A stretch of 52,425 nucleotides of DNA from Micromonospora sp. AMSO31t (GCF_008868175.1 NZ_WBKT01000023.1:1-52425), one strand, 5' to 3'. Shown: positions 16,596 through 26,282, counted from the first letter of the stretch. A program made the numbers and translations. The notes: a model not told the origin generated them from the letters alone.

Positions 16596-16883
16596 ACCGA
16601 CTCTCCTAGGGTGAGATGCACAGCCGTCCCGTGGACGGGGCGATGGGCGGGTTGTTGCGCCGTGGGCCGGCCGCTGGACCTCCAGCGTCGCCGGAAAGCA
16701 GAGGGTTGCCATTGCACGGGACCGGCCAACAACAGCCCGCTTGGTTGCCGGCTGTCGGAGAACACCGTCGCCTGACGTACGGCTGCCGTCACCCCTGGTG
16801 GCCGGTCGCGATCCGGGCCGGCTCCCTCGGACGTCTCCGAGCGGGGCTCGGGATGGCGTGCAGCGAACGCTATGGTTGGCCGC

Positions 16884-17108
16884 ATGCGCAACCACCAGCA
16901 CCCCATCGGCGTCGGGCGGCCCCTCGCGCTGTCGATGCTGGCGGTGCTGGCGGTTGTCGTCGCGGCGGTTCGCGCCGGAGGCGCGCTCGGTATGTGCATC
17001 GTGGTCCGGCTGAGCCGCGCCGTTGCGGGCTGCGTTCCCGCCTGGTCGGCCGATCGGGCGCCGCCGGCCGTCGTGCGAGCCGCTCGACCGTCCACCGCGT
17101 TGCCGTAG
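16884..17108 (+). CDS. Possible small membrane or leader protein
   Basis: Encodes 74 residues from ATG at 16884. TATGGT at 16871-16876 lies 7 bases upstream, the leaderless arrangement used by other genes in this window. A hydrophobic segment (about 14-33, RPLALSMLAVLAVVVAAVRA) is followed by a second weakly hydrophobic part and an Ala/Arg/Pro-rich tail of doubtful coding quality. It lies 54 bases before the KhtT-like gene. It may be a real small protein or only a promoter-proximal open frame. Confidence 0.4.
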   Translation: MRNHQHPIGVGRPLALSMLAVLAVVVAAVRAGGALGMCIVVRLSRAVAGCVPAWSADRAPPAVVRAARPSTALP

Positions 17109-17162
17109 CGCCGACCCGCTCCCGGCCGGCCCTGCGCAGCCGTCCCGCAAGGAGCATCCCTC

Positions 17163-17393
17163 GTGAACATCGAACGCACGACGCTGCCCGGCATCGGAGT
17201 ACGACACACCTTCACGACCAGACAGGGCCGCCGGATCGGCATCGTGGAGTACCAGGTCGGCGACCGCCGGGACGTCGTCCACGATGACCCCGACGATCCC
17301 GACGGCATGATCAGCCTCACGCTGACCCGCACCGAGGCCAGCGCGCTGGCCGCCCTGCTCGGTTTCCCGGAACTGGTCGCCGTCCCGGCTTGA
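17163..17393 (+). CDS. KhtT-like N-terminal domain protein (regulator of a K+/H+ antiporter), stand-alone
   Basis: Encodes 76 residues from GTG at 17163 behind AAGGAGC. The pattern MNIERTTLPGIGVRHTFTTR, GRRIGIVEYQVGDRRDVVHD and LTRTEASALAALLGFPEL matches the N-terminal domain of KhtT/AmhM-type proteins, which regulate CPA2 potassium/proton antiporters. Full KhtT has about 160 residues with a C-terminal RCK_C ligand-binding domain; here the stop follows directly after the first domain. No antiporter gene follows: the next gene is on the other strand. It may be a domain-only regulator or the remnant of a lost khtTU operon. Confidence 0.7.
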   Translation: MNIERTTLPGIGVRHTFTTRQGRRIGIVEYQVGDRRDVVHDDPDDPDGMISLTLTRTEASALAALLGFPELVAVPA

Positions 17394-17397
17394 CCCG

Positions 17398-18627
17398 CTA
17401 CGCCGGCAGCGGCCGGCGTGGCCAGTCCAGCGCCCGCGCGCCGAGCACGGCGGCGTGCAGGGTGAACCGGTCCCGAGGATCGGCGGGGTCGTAACCGCTC
17501 AGCGCCCGGATCCTGTCCAGCCGATAGGTGACCGTGCGCACGGACACGTGCAGGCGGCGGGCCGCCTCCGTGGCGACCTCGCTGCACGCGAAGTACTCGT
17601 TCAGCGTGTCCAGCAGCGGCTCGGCGCCGCCCCGAGCCTGGCTCAGCGGTGTCAGCACCGCCCGCACGAGGTCCACCATCGCCGCCTGATCCCGCAGCAG
17701 GACCCGGTAGATGAGTAGGTCGTGGGCGTCGATCACCGAGGTGTCGGCGTGCAGTCGCCGCGCCGTGGTCAGCGCCTCGCGGGCCTCCTCGTAGGAGCGG
17801 GCGATACCGTACAGGCCCGGGTGCGGGCGGCCCACCGCCACCTGCCACGGCCGGCCCCGCACGAGACGGTCCAACTCGCCGTGCATCAACCGCCCCAGGT
17901 CCGCCACCGATCCGCCGTCGCCCCCGCCTCGGTCGGGCGTCACCGTGTCCGCCGGGGCGATCACGACGAGCAGTCCCTCCTTCGTGGCCACCAGCACGTC
18001 GCGGTCACCCAACCGGTCGAAGATGACCCGCTCCAGCGCGCTGATCGCCGCCTCGGTGTCCGGCAGCCGATGGCCCGGTGCGGCGAGCGCCACCTGGTGC
18101 ACCCGGGCCAGATCCAGCCCGAACGGCTCGGCCCGCTCGACCAACCCGCCGAGGTCGGAGTCGCCGCGCAGCAGGTCGTCGACGAGTTCCCGACGCAGCG
18201 CCTCCTCCCGGCGCACCAGTTCCCGGCGGGCCGTCGCATAGCCCTCGGCGAGAGTGGCCACGGCGGTGTCGACCACGTGGAGCACGGCGTCCGCCGCCGC
18301 GCGTACCGTCTCGCTGTCGGTGGAGCGGGCCAGGTGCGGCAGCCGCCCCCAGAGCCGCCGGGCCGCGGACAGGTAGAGGCGGACGGCCCGGCCCGCCGAC
18401 ACACCCTGCTCGGCGGCCCGTCGGCCGAGGGCCCCCACCGCGTCGAGTTCGCCGCGGCGCGGCCGGCGGCCGGTCACCGCCGCGTCCGTCAACAGCCGTA
18501 GGTAGTCGCCGAGCAACTCCACCGGCACGCCGCCCGCATCGGCGCTGGCCTCGCGGGCCACCTCGGCCAGCCACCCGTCCTCGCTGCGGGCCCCGGCCGG
18601 GACCGGCCGGCGGACGCTCTCGGTCAT
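17398..18627 (-). CDS. PucR/CdaR-family transcription regulator
   Basis: Encodes 409 residues. The C-terminal HTH_30 domain is clear (TLNEYFACSEVATEAARRLH, VSVRTVTYRLDRIRALSGYD). The middle (about 190-310) is a GGDEF-related domain with AVGRPHPGLYGIARSYEEAR; the N-terminal third is helical and carries RREEALRRELVDDLLRGD. PucR proteins respond to small metabolites and regulate neighbouring catabolic genes. The amidohydrolase gene lies just upstream in the same orientation and is a possible target, but no operator is recognised. Its stop is only 5 bases from the stop of the KhtT-like gene, which converges on it. Confidence 0.88.
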   Translation of the reverse strand: MTESVRRPVPAGARSEDGWLAEVAREASADAGGVPVELLGDYLRLLTDAAVTGRRPRRGELDAVGALGRRAAEQGVSAGRAVRLYLSAARRLWGRLPHLARSTDSETVRAAADAVLHVVDTAVATLAEGYATARRELVRREEALRRELVDDLLRGDSDLGGLVERAEPFGLDLARVHQVALAAPGHRLPDTEAAISALERVIFDRLGDRDVLVATKEGLLVVIAPADTVTPDRGGGDGGSVADLGRLMHGELDRLVRGRPWQVAVGRPHPGLYGIARSYEEAREALTTARRLHADTSVIDAHDLLIYRVLLRDQAAMVDLVRAVLTPLSQARGGAEPLLDTLNEYFACSEVATEAARRLHVSVRTVTYRLDRIRALSGYDPADPRDRFTLHAAVLGARALDWPRRPLPA

Positions 18628-18702
18628 CGTGGTCTCCCAGGCGGGGCCGGCATCGACCGCCGACCCGATTCATTCAGCCCATGGTGGCAGGCGGGACGGC
18701 TG

Positions 18703-18728
18703 GCGGGCTCGAAAGTCGGCGAGCCCGC
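18703..18728 (-). terminator. Hairpin terminator of the amidohydrolase gene
   Basis: GCGGGCTCG (18703-18711) pairs exactly with CGAGCCCGC (18720-18728) through an 8-base loop, starting 6 bases beyond the stop of the leftward amidohydrolase gene. No T-run follows. Confidence 0.5.
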
Positions 18729-18733
18729 GAGCC

Positions 18734-20305
18734 TCAACGGCACCGTCGCCAGCGGATCTCACCGCCCACGACGGTCGTCATGACCCTGGTACGCAGCACC
18801 GCGGCCGGTGAGTCTCGGTAGGGGTCGGTGTCGACCGCGATGAAGTCGGCGAGTCTGCCCGGCGCGAGGACGCCCTTGCGGTCACCCTCGCCGGCAGCGC
18901 GGGCCGCCCCCAGGGTGTGGGCGCTGACGGCCTCGGGCATGCTCAGCCGCTGCTGAGGCTGCCAGCCGCCGGCGGGGGTCCCGTCGGGACGGGTACGGGT
19001 GACGGCGGCGTACAGCGCGGCGAACGGGTGGGGACTCTCGACGGGGGCGTCCGAACCGAACGCCAGCACGACGCCGGCGTCGAGCATCCCGCGCCAGGCG
19101 TAGGAGGCCAGGTCGTGGCCGGCCAGCAGGGAGTCGACCAGATCGATGTCGCTGGTGCAGTGCACCGGCTGCATCGAGGCGACGATGCCCAGGCTGGCCA
19201 TCCTGGCCAGGTCGGCGGGTCGAAGGTGCTGCGCGTGCTCGATGCGGTGCCGCAGTCCCGGCGTGCGGCCGACCGCCTCGTAGGCGTCGATGACCAGGTT
19301 GTTGGCGCGGTCGCCGATGGCGTGCGTGGCCACCGCGATGCCGGCACCCGCGGCCCTGCCGAACAGCTCGACCAGATCCTCGTACGGGGTGACCGCGATG
19401 CCCACGTTGCCCTGCTCGCCGGCGAAGGACGTGCTCATGTGGCAGGTGTGCGACCCGAGGGCCCCGTCACTGAAGATCTTCACGGGCCCGGTGCGGAACC
19501 AGTCGTCGCCCTGCCCGGTCCGGCGGCCCTCGGCGATGGCCGCCTCCAGGTGCGTCATCGGGATCGCCTTGTGGACGCGCAGCTTGAGCTCGCCGGCGTC
19601 GCGCAGCGCGAGATAGGCGGCCCGGCAGTCCTCGCCGTCGATGTCGTGCACGCTGGTCAGGCCGAGCGCGAGCAACTCCTCCTGCCCTGCCCGCAGCAGG
19701 TCGCGCAGATCGGGGGAGACCATGAGGTCGCGCAGCGGGTGTGCGGCCGTCTCGCGGAGGATGCCGGTCGGCTCCCCGCGTGCGTCCCTGACGATCTCGC
19801 CGCCCACCGGGTCGGGTGTGCTCGCGTCGATACCGGCCAGCCGCAGGGCTGCCGAGTTGGCCCACACGGTGTGGCCGTCCACGCTGGGCAACGCGACCGG
19901 CAGCTCGGGGCAGACCGAGTCCAGCGCGTACCGGTCCGGCTGCGCGGGCGGATCCCAGGCGTTGCTGTTCCACCGCCCGCCGAACAGCCAGGCACCCGGC
20001 CCCAGCCGCGCCGCGTGGGACGCCACCAAGGCGAGAGCCTCGTCCAGGCCGCGCGCCCCGCGCAGGTCGACGGCGCCGAGGCTCTGCGCGTACTGGGCGG
20101 TGTGGATGTGGGCGTCGTAGAACCCGGGAAGCACCGCGGCGCCGTCCAGATCGATCAGCTCGGCGCCATGGCCCGCCGCCTCGCGCACCTGCGCCTCCGG
20201 GCCGACGGCCAGCAGGCGATCGCCGTCCACGGCCAGGGCCTCGGCGAGGGGGTTGTCGGCGTCTCCCGTGTGGATGGCGGCGTTGCGGTACACGCGGATG
20301 CTCAT
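18734..20305 (-). CDS. Amidohydrolase of the YtcJ-like (Amidohydro_3) family
   Basis: Encodes 523 residues, a usual length. The metal-binding HxH is in GFYDAHIHTAQ (about 61-71). Further ligands lie in IAVATHAIGDRANN (about 325) and RHRIEHAQHL (about 350), and the last Asp in VLAFGSDAPVESPHPFAALY (about 430). The N-terminal strand pattern IHTGDADNPLAEALAVDGDR and the C-terminal LAPGRLADFIAVDTDPY complete the composite beta domain. These cytoplasmic hydrolases act on N-acyl or cyclic amide compounds; the substrate cannot be read from sequence. It lies between the response regulator and PucR genes, all leftward. Confidence 0.9.
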   Translation of the reverse strand: MSIRVYRNAAIHTGDADNPLAEALAVDGDRLLAVGPEAQVREAAGHGAELIDLDGAAVLPGFYDAHIHTAQYAQSLGAVDLRGARGLDEALALVASHAARLGPGAWLFGGRWNSNAWDPPAQPDRYALDSVCPELPVALPSVDGHTVWANSAALRLAGIDASTPDPVGGEIVRDARGEPTGILRETAAHPLRDLMVSPDLRDLLRAGQEELLALGLTSVHDIDGEDCRAAYLALRDAGELKLRVHKAIPMTHLEAAIAEGRRTGQGDDWFRTGPVKIFSDGALGSHTCHMSTSFAGEQGNVGIAVTPYEDLVELFGRAAGAGIAVATHAIGDRANNLVIDAYEAVGRTPGLRHRIEHAQHLRPADLARMASLGIVASMQPVHCTSDIDLVDSLLAGHDLASYAWRGMLDAGVVLAFGSDAPVESPHPFAALYAAVTRTRPDGTPAGGWQPQQRLSMPEAVSAHTLGAARAAGEGDRKGVLAPGRLADFIAVDTDPYRDSPAAVLRTRVMTTVVGGEIRWRRCR

Positions 20306-20434
20306 GTGACTCCCACGAGTGTCGAGGGGCGCTGGACCAGCACAGTAGGTAGCGAGGGAAAGGGAAGAAAGAGCTGCGGACGGCTCGCCCAGGGGCCTGT
20401 CGAGGTGACGGTGTGGGCGGCCTCCGGCCGGACG

Positions 20435-21097
20435 TCAGGAGTCGCCCGGGGCCACCAGGCCCGATTCGTAGGCGAGGACCACGAGTTGGGCGCGGTCGCG
20501 GGCGTGGAGCTTCGTCATGGCTCGGTTGATGTGGGTCTTCGCGGTCATCGGGCTGATCACCATGCGGTCGGCGATCTGGTCGTTGGACAGGCCCCGCGCG
20601 AGCAGGGCGACGGCCTCGCGTTCGCGGTTGGTCAGCTCTTCCAGCCCCGCCTCGGTGCCGGTGCGGAGCGGTTGGGTGACGTACCGGTTGATCAGTTTCC
20701 GGGTGATCGACGGCGCCAGCAGGGCGTCGCCCCGGGCGGCGACGCGCACGGCGTGCAGGAAGTCCTCCGGCTGGATGTCCTTGACGAGGAATCCGGCCGC
20801 GCCGGCGCGCAGCGCGTGGAAGACGTACTCGTCCAGCCCGTAGTTGGTCAGGATGACGACGTGCACCCCGGCCAGGGCCGGGTCCGCGGCGATGCGCCGG
20901 GTCGCCTCGATGCCGTCGACGACCGGCATCTGGATGTCGACGAGCGCGATGTCAGGCAGGTGCTCCCTGGCCAGCTCCACGGCCGCCCTGCCGTCGGCGG
21001 CCTCGGCCACCACCTCGATGTCGTCCTCGATGTCGAGGAGCGCGCGGAATCCGCTGCGAATGAGCGGCTGGTCGTCGACCAGCAGGACACGGATCAC
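20435..21097 (-). CDS. NarL/FixJ-type two-component response regulator
   Basis: Encodes 220 residues. The receiver domain has the acidic pair DD at 8-9, the phospho-acceptor Asp54 in IALVDIQMP, Thr in VVILTNYG and Lys in GFLVKDIQPED. A linker leads to a LuxR-type HTH (LTNREREAVALLARGLSNDQ, MVISPMTAKTHINRAMTKL). The start overlaps the kinase gene stop by 4 bases (ATGA), so both are co-translated. It is a complete DNA-binding regulator; targets unknown, possibly its own operon or the adjacent amidohydrolase. Confidence 0.93.
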   Translation of the reverse strand: MIRVLLVDDQPLIRSGFRALLDIEDDIEVVAEAADGRAAVELAREHLPDIALVDIQMPVVDGIEATRRIAADPALAGVHVVILTNYGLDEYVFHALRAGAAGFLVKDIQPEDFLHAVRVAARGDALLAPSITRKLINRYVTQPLRTGTEAGLEELTNREREAVALLARGLSNDQIADRMVISPMTAKTHINRAMTKLHARDRAQLVVLAYESGLVAPGDS

Positions 21098-22209
21098 GAG
21101 AGCTGACCCACGGGAAGCTCGGCCTGGACGGTGAAGCCGCCCTCGCGGCGCGGCGCCGCCGTCAGGTGACCGCCGAGGGCGGCGACCCGTTCGCGCATCC
21201 CGAGCAGCCCGACGCCGGGCGCCGGCGCGGTGTCCGGCGTGGTCCTTCCGTCGTCCTCGACCCGGATGAGCAGGGCGTCGGGCCGGTAGTCGATCCGGAC
21301 CCAGGCGTTGGCGGCGGCGGCGTGCCGGGCGACGTTGGTCAGCGACTCCTGGACGATCCGGTACGCGGTCCGGTCCACGGCGGCCGGCACGTCGCTCCGG
21401 CGTCCCTCGATCGTCAGCTTCGCGTCCAGGCCGGCCGTCCGGGCCCGTTGCACCAGTTCCGGAACCTGGTCGAGTCCACGCGGCGGGTTCCTGTCGTCGT
21501 CGCGCAGCGCCTCCAGGGTCGCGCGCAGTTCCCGGGCCGCCTCGCGACCGGCCTCCCGGATCGCCAGCAGGGCCTCCGGCGCCTGTTCGCCCCGCTTCTC
21601 GGCCAGGTGGACGGCGACCTCGGCCTGCACCTTGATGACGGAGATCTGGTGGGTGAGCGAATCATGCAGCTCCCGCGCGATGTGCAGCCGCTCCTCGTCG
21701 GCGCGGCGCCGCGCGGTCTCCTCGCGCGTGCGCTCGGCCTCGTCCGCCCGCCGCTCGGCCTGTCGCAGCGCTTCACCCGCCGCTCCGGCGGCGATCAGCC
21801 AGGCCAGCTCGAGGGCGCCCCGGGCGCGCGCGAACGCCTCGCCCGTGTCGTGCAGGCCCGAGGCCATCGCCGCGAGGGGGAGGGCGGCCAGCATGAGCAC
21901 GCTCGCCGCCACCGTGACGGTACGGTGTCCCGCCCGCACGGCGCCGTACACCGCGAACAGGTACGCGACGGCCGGCACGTCGAAACCGGCCGCCTGGTGA
22001 CCCACCGCGCATATCCCGGTGACGGCCAGAACGGCAACCGGGGCGCGGCGGCGCGCGGCCAGCGCCAGGCCGCCGGCCGCCAGCAGCGCGTACCCGGGCA
22101 GGTCGAGGCTCGTGGCGGAGTGCTGCCCGGAGAGCCCGGTGACCAGCAGGATCGCCGCCACGCCGACGGCGACGGCCCCGTCGCCGACACTGATCCGTCC
22201 GCTGCCCAT
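21094..22209 (-). CDS. Sensor histidine kinase (HisKA_3 type)
   Basis: Encodes 371 residues. Four to five hydrophobic N-terminal segments (about 10-140) anchor it in the membrane. A coiled region rich in Arg/Glu leads to the dimerisation box IARELHDSLTHQISVIKVQA (phospho-acceptor His near 183). The HATPase domain contains LTNVARHAAAANAWVRI and the G-box VGLLGMRERVAALGG. This is the DesK/NarX-like class that partners LuxR-type regulators, matching the coupled gene downstream. It has no large sensor domain outside the membrane, so the signal is probably sensed within the membrane. Confidence 0.92.
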   Translation of the reverse strand: MGSGRISVGDGAVAVGVAAILLVTGLSGQHSATSLDLPGYALLAAGGLALAARRRAPVAVLAVTGICAVGHQAAGFDVPAVAYLFAVYGAVRAGHRTVTVAASVLMLAALPLAAMASGLHDTGEAFARARGALELAWLIAAGAAGEALRQAERRADEAERTREETARRRADEERLHIARELHDSLTHQISVIKVQAEVAVHLAEKRGEQAPEALLAIREAGREAARELRATLEALRDDDRNPPRGLDQVPELVQRARTAGLDAKLTIEGRRSDVPAAVDRTAYRIVQESLTNVARHAAAANAWVRIDYRPDALLIRVEDDGRTTPDTAPAPGVGLLGMRERVAALGGHLTAAPRREGGFTVQAELPVGQLS

Positions 22210-22427
22210 GCGCGCACCCTAACCGGCGGTCCGCCCCGGGCGACTCCTGCGCGCGGATGATCGGCCGGGTACCGCGGGCGCGGTAGCGTGCCGCGTTCTG
22301 CGACATCCGCGGCAGCCGGATACGCCGCTCGCGGCAGCGTGAAGTGTCCGCGCCGGCAGGACGACAGGTGGTGGGGTCGGCGGACAGGATCGGACCTGTC
22401 CGGTCGTCGAAGGAGAAGGAGCACCTC

Positions 22428-22844
22428 ATGTCCACCCGTCACCTGGTCGCCGCCGCTGTCGCCCTGCCCCGGGGGTTCGGGCTCGCCACTCCGGCGGCCG
22501 CGTACGTCTCGGCCCGGTCGGCCGTCGATCCCTCCACCCTGACCACCGGGCGGCTCGTGGGCACCGCGGCCGTGCTGGTGGCGCTGGCCGGCGTGGTCGT
22601 CGGTGGCGTGGCTCTGGCCCGCTCGGCCGGTCGGACCGGTAGCGGCAACGGCAGGCGCGGGGGTCTGGTGGCCCTGGTGGCCGGGCTGACCGGCATGGCC
22701 ATCGGCGGGCTGGTGGTGGCCGTCGCCGAGGGCGGTCCCGGCACCGGCTACGGCATCGTCGGTGGCTTCGCGGCTTTGGCGATCGGCCTGGTCGCCGCAG
22801 TCCTCGGCTGGCTGGCTCTGGCCCGCTCCCGCCGCGCCGTCTGA
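22428..22844 (+). CDS. Membrane protein of the DUF6223 type
   Basis: Encodes 138 residues; ATG 22428 follows AAGGAGAAGGAG. A signal-like N-terminus with LATPAAAYVSA is followed by three hydrophobic segments (about 43-65, 77-98, 105-128), the last ending in WLALARSRRAV. The arrangement resembles small actinomycete proteins grouped as DUF6223; the family name is from memory and no function is known. It lies divergent from the two-component operon with about 220 bases between, so co-regulation is possible. Confidence 0.7.
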   Translation: MSTRHLVAAAVALPRGFGLATPAAAYVSARSAVDPSTLTTGRLVGTAAVLVALAGVVVGGVALARSAGRTGSGNGRRGGLVALVAGLTGMAIGGLVVAVAEGGPGTGYGIVGGFAALAIGLVAAVLGWLALARSRRAV

Positions 22845-22904
22845 CCCCAGGCGCTGCGGGCCCACCTCTGCGGCGTCTCGTGGTGGTATGGGGAGAATGG
22901 GTAT

Positions 22905-24577
22905 GTGAGTCCCGAGAGCCTGTTGTTGTTCGTCCTTGCTGCCGTCGCGGTCATCATCGTCGCGCGGTGGCTGGCCGCACGCTCCGGTCTGCCCTCGGCG
23001 GCGCTCCTGACGCTGATCGGCATCCTCTACGCGCTCCTACCGGGACCGAACATCACCCTGGACCCGCACATCGTGCTGACAGTCGTCCTGCCACCGCTGC
23101 TGTACAGCGCCGCGCTCGATTCGTCACTGCTGGCGATCCGCAGGAACATGCGCATCGTGGTCAGCCTCTCCGTGGTCCTGGTGCTCGTGACCGCGTTGGC
23201 CATCGGATGGGGGTTCCACCTGTTCGTCGCCGGAGCGACGTTGGCCGCCGGTGTCGCGGTCGGCGCGGCCGTGGCGCCTCCCGACCCGGTGGCGGCGCTC
23301 GCGGTGGGCCGGCGGGTGAATCTGCCACCGAAGCTGGTCACCATCATCCAGGGTGAGGGGCTGCTCAACGACGCCACCGCGTTGACGATCCTCAGCGTCG
23401 CGGTGACCGCGGCCGTCAGCGGCACCTTCTCCTTTGCCGCGGCGGCCGGACAGTTCTTCCTCGCGGCGGCCGGCGGGATCGTGGTCGGCGCCGCGGTCGC
23501 GTGGGGTGTTCGCCTGGCGCGGCCGCTGACCAGGGACCCGTTGCTGTCCAACGCGATCTCGCTCGCCACCCCGTTCGTGGCCTTCCTGCTCGGCGAGGAA
23601 CTGCACGTCTCGGGAGTCCTCGCGGTGGTGGTCGCCGGGTTGATCGTCGGTCACCACACCCCCGGCTCGCCTCCGGCGCCAGCCGACTCCAGACGAGCGC
23701 GGTGTGGCGGTTGGTCGACTTCCTTCTCGAGGGGTTCGTCTTCCTCCTGATCGGCCAGCAGTTGCCCAAGGTCGTGCAGGGGCTGCAGCAGTACGCCACC
23801 GCCACGATCGTCATCGCGGTGGCGGTCTCGGTCGGCGTGGTGCTGCTCCTGCGCCCGTTGTGGCTGGTCCTGAACCAGTTGCTGCCACGCTGGATGCACA
23901 CCCGCCTCGGCGGTGCCTCCGAGTACGACGACGACACTGCCGGCTCCGCCCGCCGCGCCGCCTGGGACGCACGCAACGCCCGGCGGCTGAGGGGGCGGGA
24001 GGTGGTCGCGCTCAGCTGGTCCGGGACCCGCGGCGTCATCAGCCTCGCCGCGATCTTCACCCTGCCGGTGGTGACCGACAGCGGAGCACCCTTCCCGGAC
24101 CGGGATCTGCTGTTGTTCTGCGCGTTCGTCGTCGTGCTCGTGACGCTGGTCGGTCAGGGGCTCACGTTCGCGCCGCTGGTGCGGGCACTGGGCCTGCGTG
24201 CCGACGAGGCGGATCAGGTCCGGGTCCGCAACGAAGCACGGTCGGCGTCCGTCGAGGCCGCGTTGGCCCGGCTCGAGGAGGTCGCCGCCGAGGAGCCGGA
24301 GCACGCCGGCGCCGTCGAGTCGATGCGGGCGCAACTGCACAGCCGGCTGATCCGCTATCGCGGCCGCCTCGACCTGCTCCAGGCGGCCGACGTGTCCGAG
24401 GTGCCGGTGTCACCGGAGTACGAAGCGGCGTTGCGCATCCGCCGGGCCGCGATCGACGCGCAGCGCGAAGAGCTGTTGCGCTGGCGGGACGCCGGCCAAC
24501 TGCCGGACGAGGGGCTGCGCGTCCTCGAGCGCGAACTGGACCTCGAGGAGCTGCGCCTTCCCACCCGGTCGCCCTAG
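22905..24577 (+). pseudogene. CPA1-type Na+/H+ antiporter, interrupted by a one-base deletion in a C-run
   Basis: GTG 22905 behind GGGGAG opens a frame of about 250 residues with antiporter helices (LPPLLYSAALDSS, VAVGAAVAPPDPVAALAVGR, QGEGLLNDATALTI carrying the conserved Asp). The frame is lost at about 23659-23663, where five Cs stand for an expected six; the next frame continues directly with LVDFLLEGFVFLLIGQQLP, SWSGTRGVISLAAIFTLPVV and a cytoplasmic helical tail to 24577. Joined, it makes about 558 residues, normal for bacterial NhaP/NhaK-like CPA1 exchangers. Because everything else is intact, either a recent mutation or a homopolymer sequencing error is likely. Confidence 0.85.
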
Positions 24578-24722
24578 GAGTTCCGGGCGCCCGACTGCGC
24601 CCTGTGGGGACGGCGGCGGCCGAGTGGCGTAGGTCTCACCGGCGGCGGGCAGGATCGGGGAATCGTTGGGCCTACGAGAAGTTGACCTCAGCGGTCCACC
24701 TGCCCAGCAAAGGAGTGCGCGC

Positions 24723-26282
24723 GTGGTGGCGACACCTGCGGCCGGCAGCGGTCCGGGGCCGGCGGACAGTGACCCGACCGTGAAGGGCGTCGGCTTTCGT
24801 TCCGATCGTGGCCCGGTGCTCGCCGCGGTCATGCTCAGCACGGGCCTGGTCGCGCTGGACTCCACGATCATCGCCACCGCGGTGCCGTCGATCGTGCGTG
24901 ATCTCGGTGGCTTCTCGCAGTTTCCGTGGCTGTTCTCGATCTACCTGCTCACCCAGGCGGTCACGGTGCCGATCTACGGCAAGTTCGCCGACTCGCTGGG
25001 ACGCCGGCCCGTCATGTTCTTCGGCATCGCGCTCTTCCTGCTCGGCTCGATCCTGTGCGGCGTCGCGTGGAGCATGCCCGCGCTGATCGTCGCGCGCGCC
25101 GTCCAGGGCATCGGGGCGGGCGCGGTGCAACCCATGAGCATGACGATCGTCGGCGATCTCTACACGGTGGCGGAGCGGGCGCGGGTGCAGGGCTACCTCG
25201 CCAGCGTCTGGGGCGTCTCCGCGGTGCTCGGCCCCACACTCGGTGGTGTCTTCTCCGAGTACCTGTCGTGGCGGTGGATCTTCTACCTCAACCTGCCGCT
25301 CGGCGCGGTGGCGGCGTGGACGCTCGCCCGCCACTTCACCGAACGGATCACCCGCAACCGGCACCGGGTGGACTACGCGGGCGCGGCCCTGCTCACCGTC
25401 GGATTCGGGCTCGTCATCCTCGGGCTGCTCCAAGGCGGCGTGGCCTGGCCATGGGCGTCCATCCCGAGCGTGGCGATCCTCGTGACCGGCGTCGTCGCGC
25501 TCGCCGCGTTCGTCGGCGTGGAGCGTCGCGCCACCGAGCCGGTGCTGCCGCTGTGGGTGTTCGGCCGCCGTGTGCTCGCCGGAGGCAGCCTCACCGCGCT
25601 GTGCGTCGGGGCGCTCACCATCGGCCTGAGTTCGTACCTGCCCACGTACGCCCAGGGTGTGCTCGGCACCAGCGCGTTGGTGGCGGGGTTCGCTCTCGCG
25701 GCGTTGTCGCTCGGCTGGCCGCTGGCGGCCAGCCTCGCCGGGCGGATCTACCTGCGGATCGGCTTCCGCGACACGGCCCTCATCGGCGGTGTTTTCGTGA
25801 TCGGCGGCGCCGCGCTGACCACGCTGCTCGGGCCGGATTCGACGGTGTCGGCGGCCGCCGCGGCGGCCTTCGTGCTCGGTGTCGGGCTCGGGCTGACCGC
25901 CAGCCCGACCCTGGTGGCCGTGCAGTCCGTGGTCGGCTGGGAGCGCCGCGGCGTGGTCACCGGCGCCAACATGTTCAGCCGGTCACTGGGCAGCGCCGTC
26001 GGCGCCGCCGTCTTCGGGGCGATCGCCAACGCCACTCTTGCCGACCGTTTCGCGCATCCGCCGGCGGAGATCGGCGCTCGGCTTCCCGAGCACGTGGACG
26101 CCACAAGCCTCGTGCTGGGCGGGCACAGCCAGTCCGCCGACCCGGCCGTGGCCGACTACGTCCGCGCGTCGCTGTACCACGCGACACACCATGTCTTCGT
26201 GGCGCTGGCCGTGCTGGCGGTCCTCGGGTTGGGCGCGTTGTCGCTGGTGCCGCGCCGCAGCGACCACCTCACCTTCGAGTAG
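24723..26282 (+). CDS. DHA2-family MFS drug/H+ exporter
   Basis: Encodes 519 residues from GTG 24723, 7 bases after AAAGGAG; the frame is open further left without a ribosome site. Fourteen hydrophobic segments are expected from the pattern. DHA2 signatures are present: MLSTGLVALDSTIIATAVPS (motif D1 in helix 1), GKFADSLGRRPVM (motif A, about 94-106), ARAVQGIGAGAVQP (motif B) and GPTLGGVFSEYLSWRWIFYL (motif C). Such exporters confer resistance to antibiotics, dyes or biocides. No TetR or MarR regulator adjoins it. It lies downstream of the antiporter in the same direction with a 145-base gap. Confidence 0.92.
   Translation: MVATPAAGSGPGPADSDPTVKGVGFRSDRGPVLAAVMLSTGLVALDSTIIATAVPSIVRDLGGFSQFPWLFSIYLLTQAVTVPIYGKFADSLGRRPVMFFGIALFLLGSILCGVAWSMPALIVARAVQGIGAGAVQPMSMTIVGDLYTVAERARVQGYLASVWGVSAVLGPTLGGVFSEYLSWRWIFYLNLPLGAVAAWTLARHFTERITRNRHRVDYAGAALLTVGFGLVILGLLQGGVAWPWASIPSVAILVTGVVALAAFVGVERRATEPVLPLWVFGRRVLAGGSLTALCVGALTIGLSSYLPTYAQGVLGTSALVAGFALAALSLGWPLAASLAGRIYLRIGFRDTALIGGVFVIGGAALTTLLGPDSTVSAAAAAAFVLGVGLGLTASPTLVAVQSVVGWERRGVVTGANMFSRSLGSAVGAAVFGAIANATLADRFAHPPAEIGARLPEHVDATSLVLGGHSQSADPAVADYVRASLYHATHHVFVALAVLAVLGLGALSLVPRRSDHLTFE

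Noticed and set aside
18917..21106. 729-residue plus-strand open frame
   Set aside because: It runs antisense across both the amidohydrolase and response-regulator genes and has no domain; a product of high GC at third codon positions.
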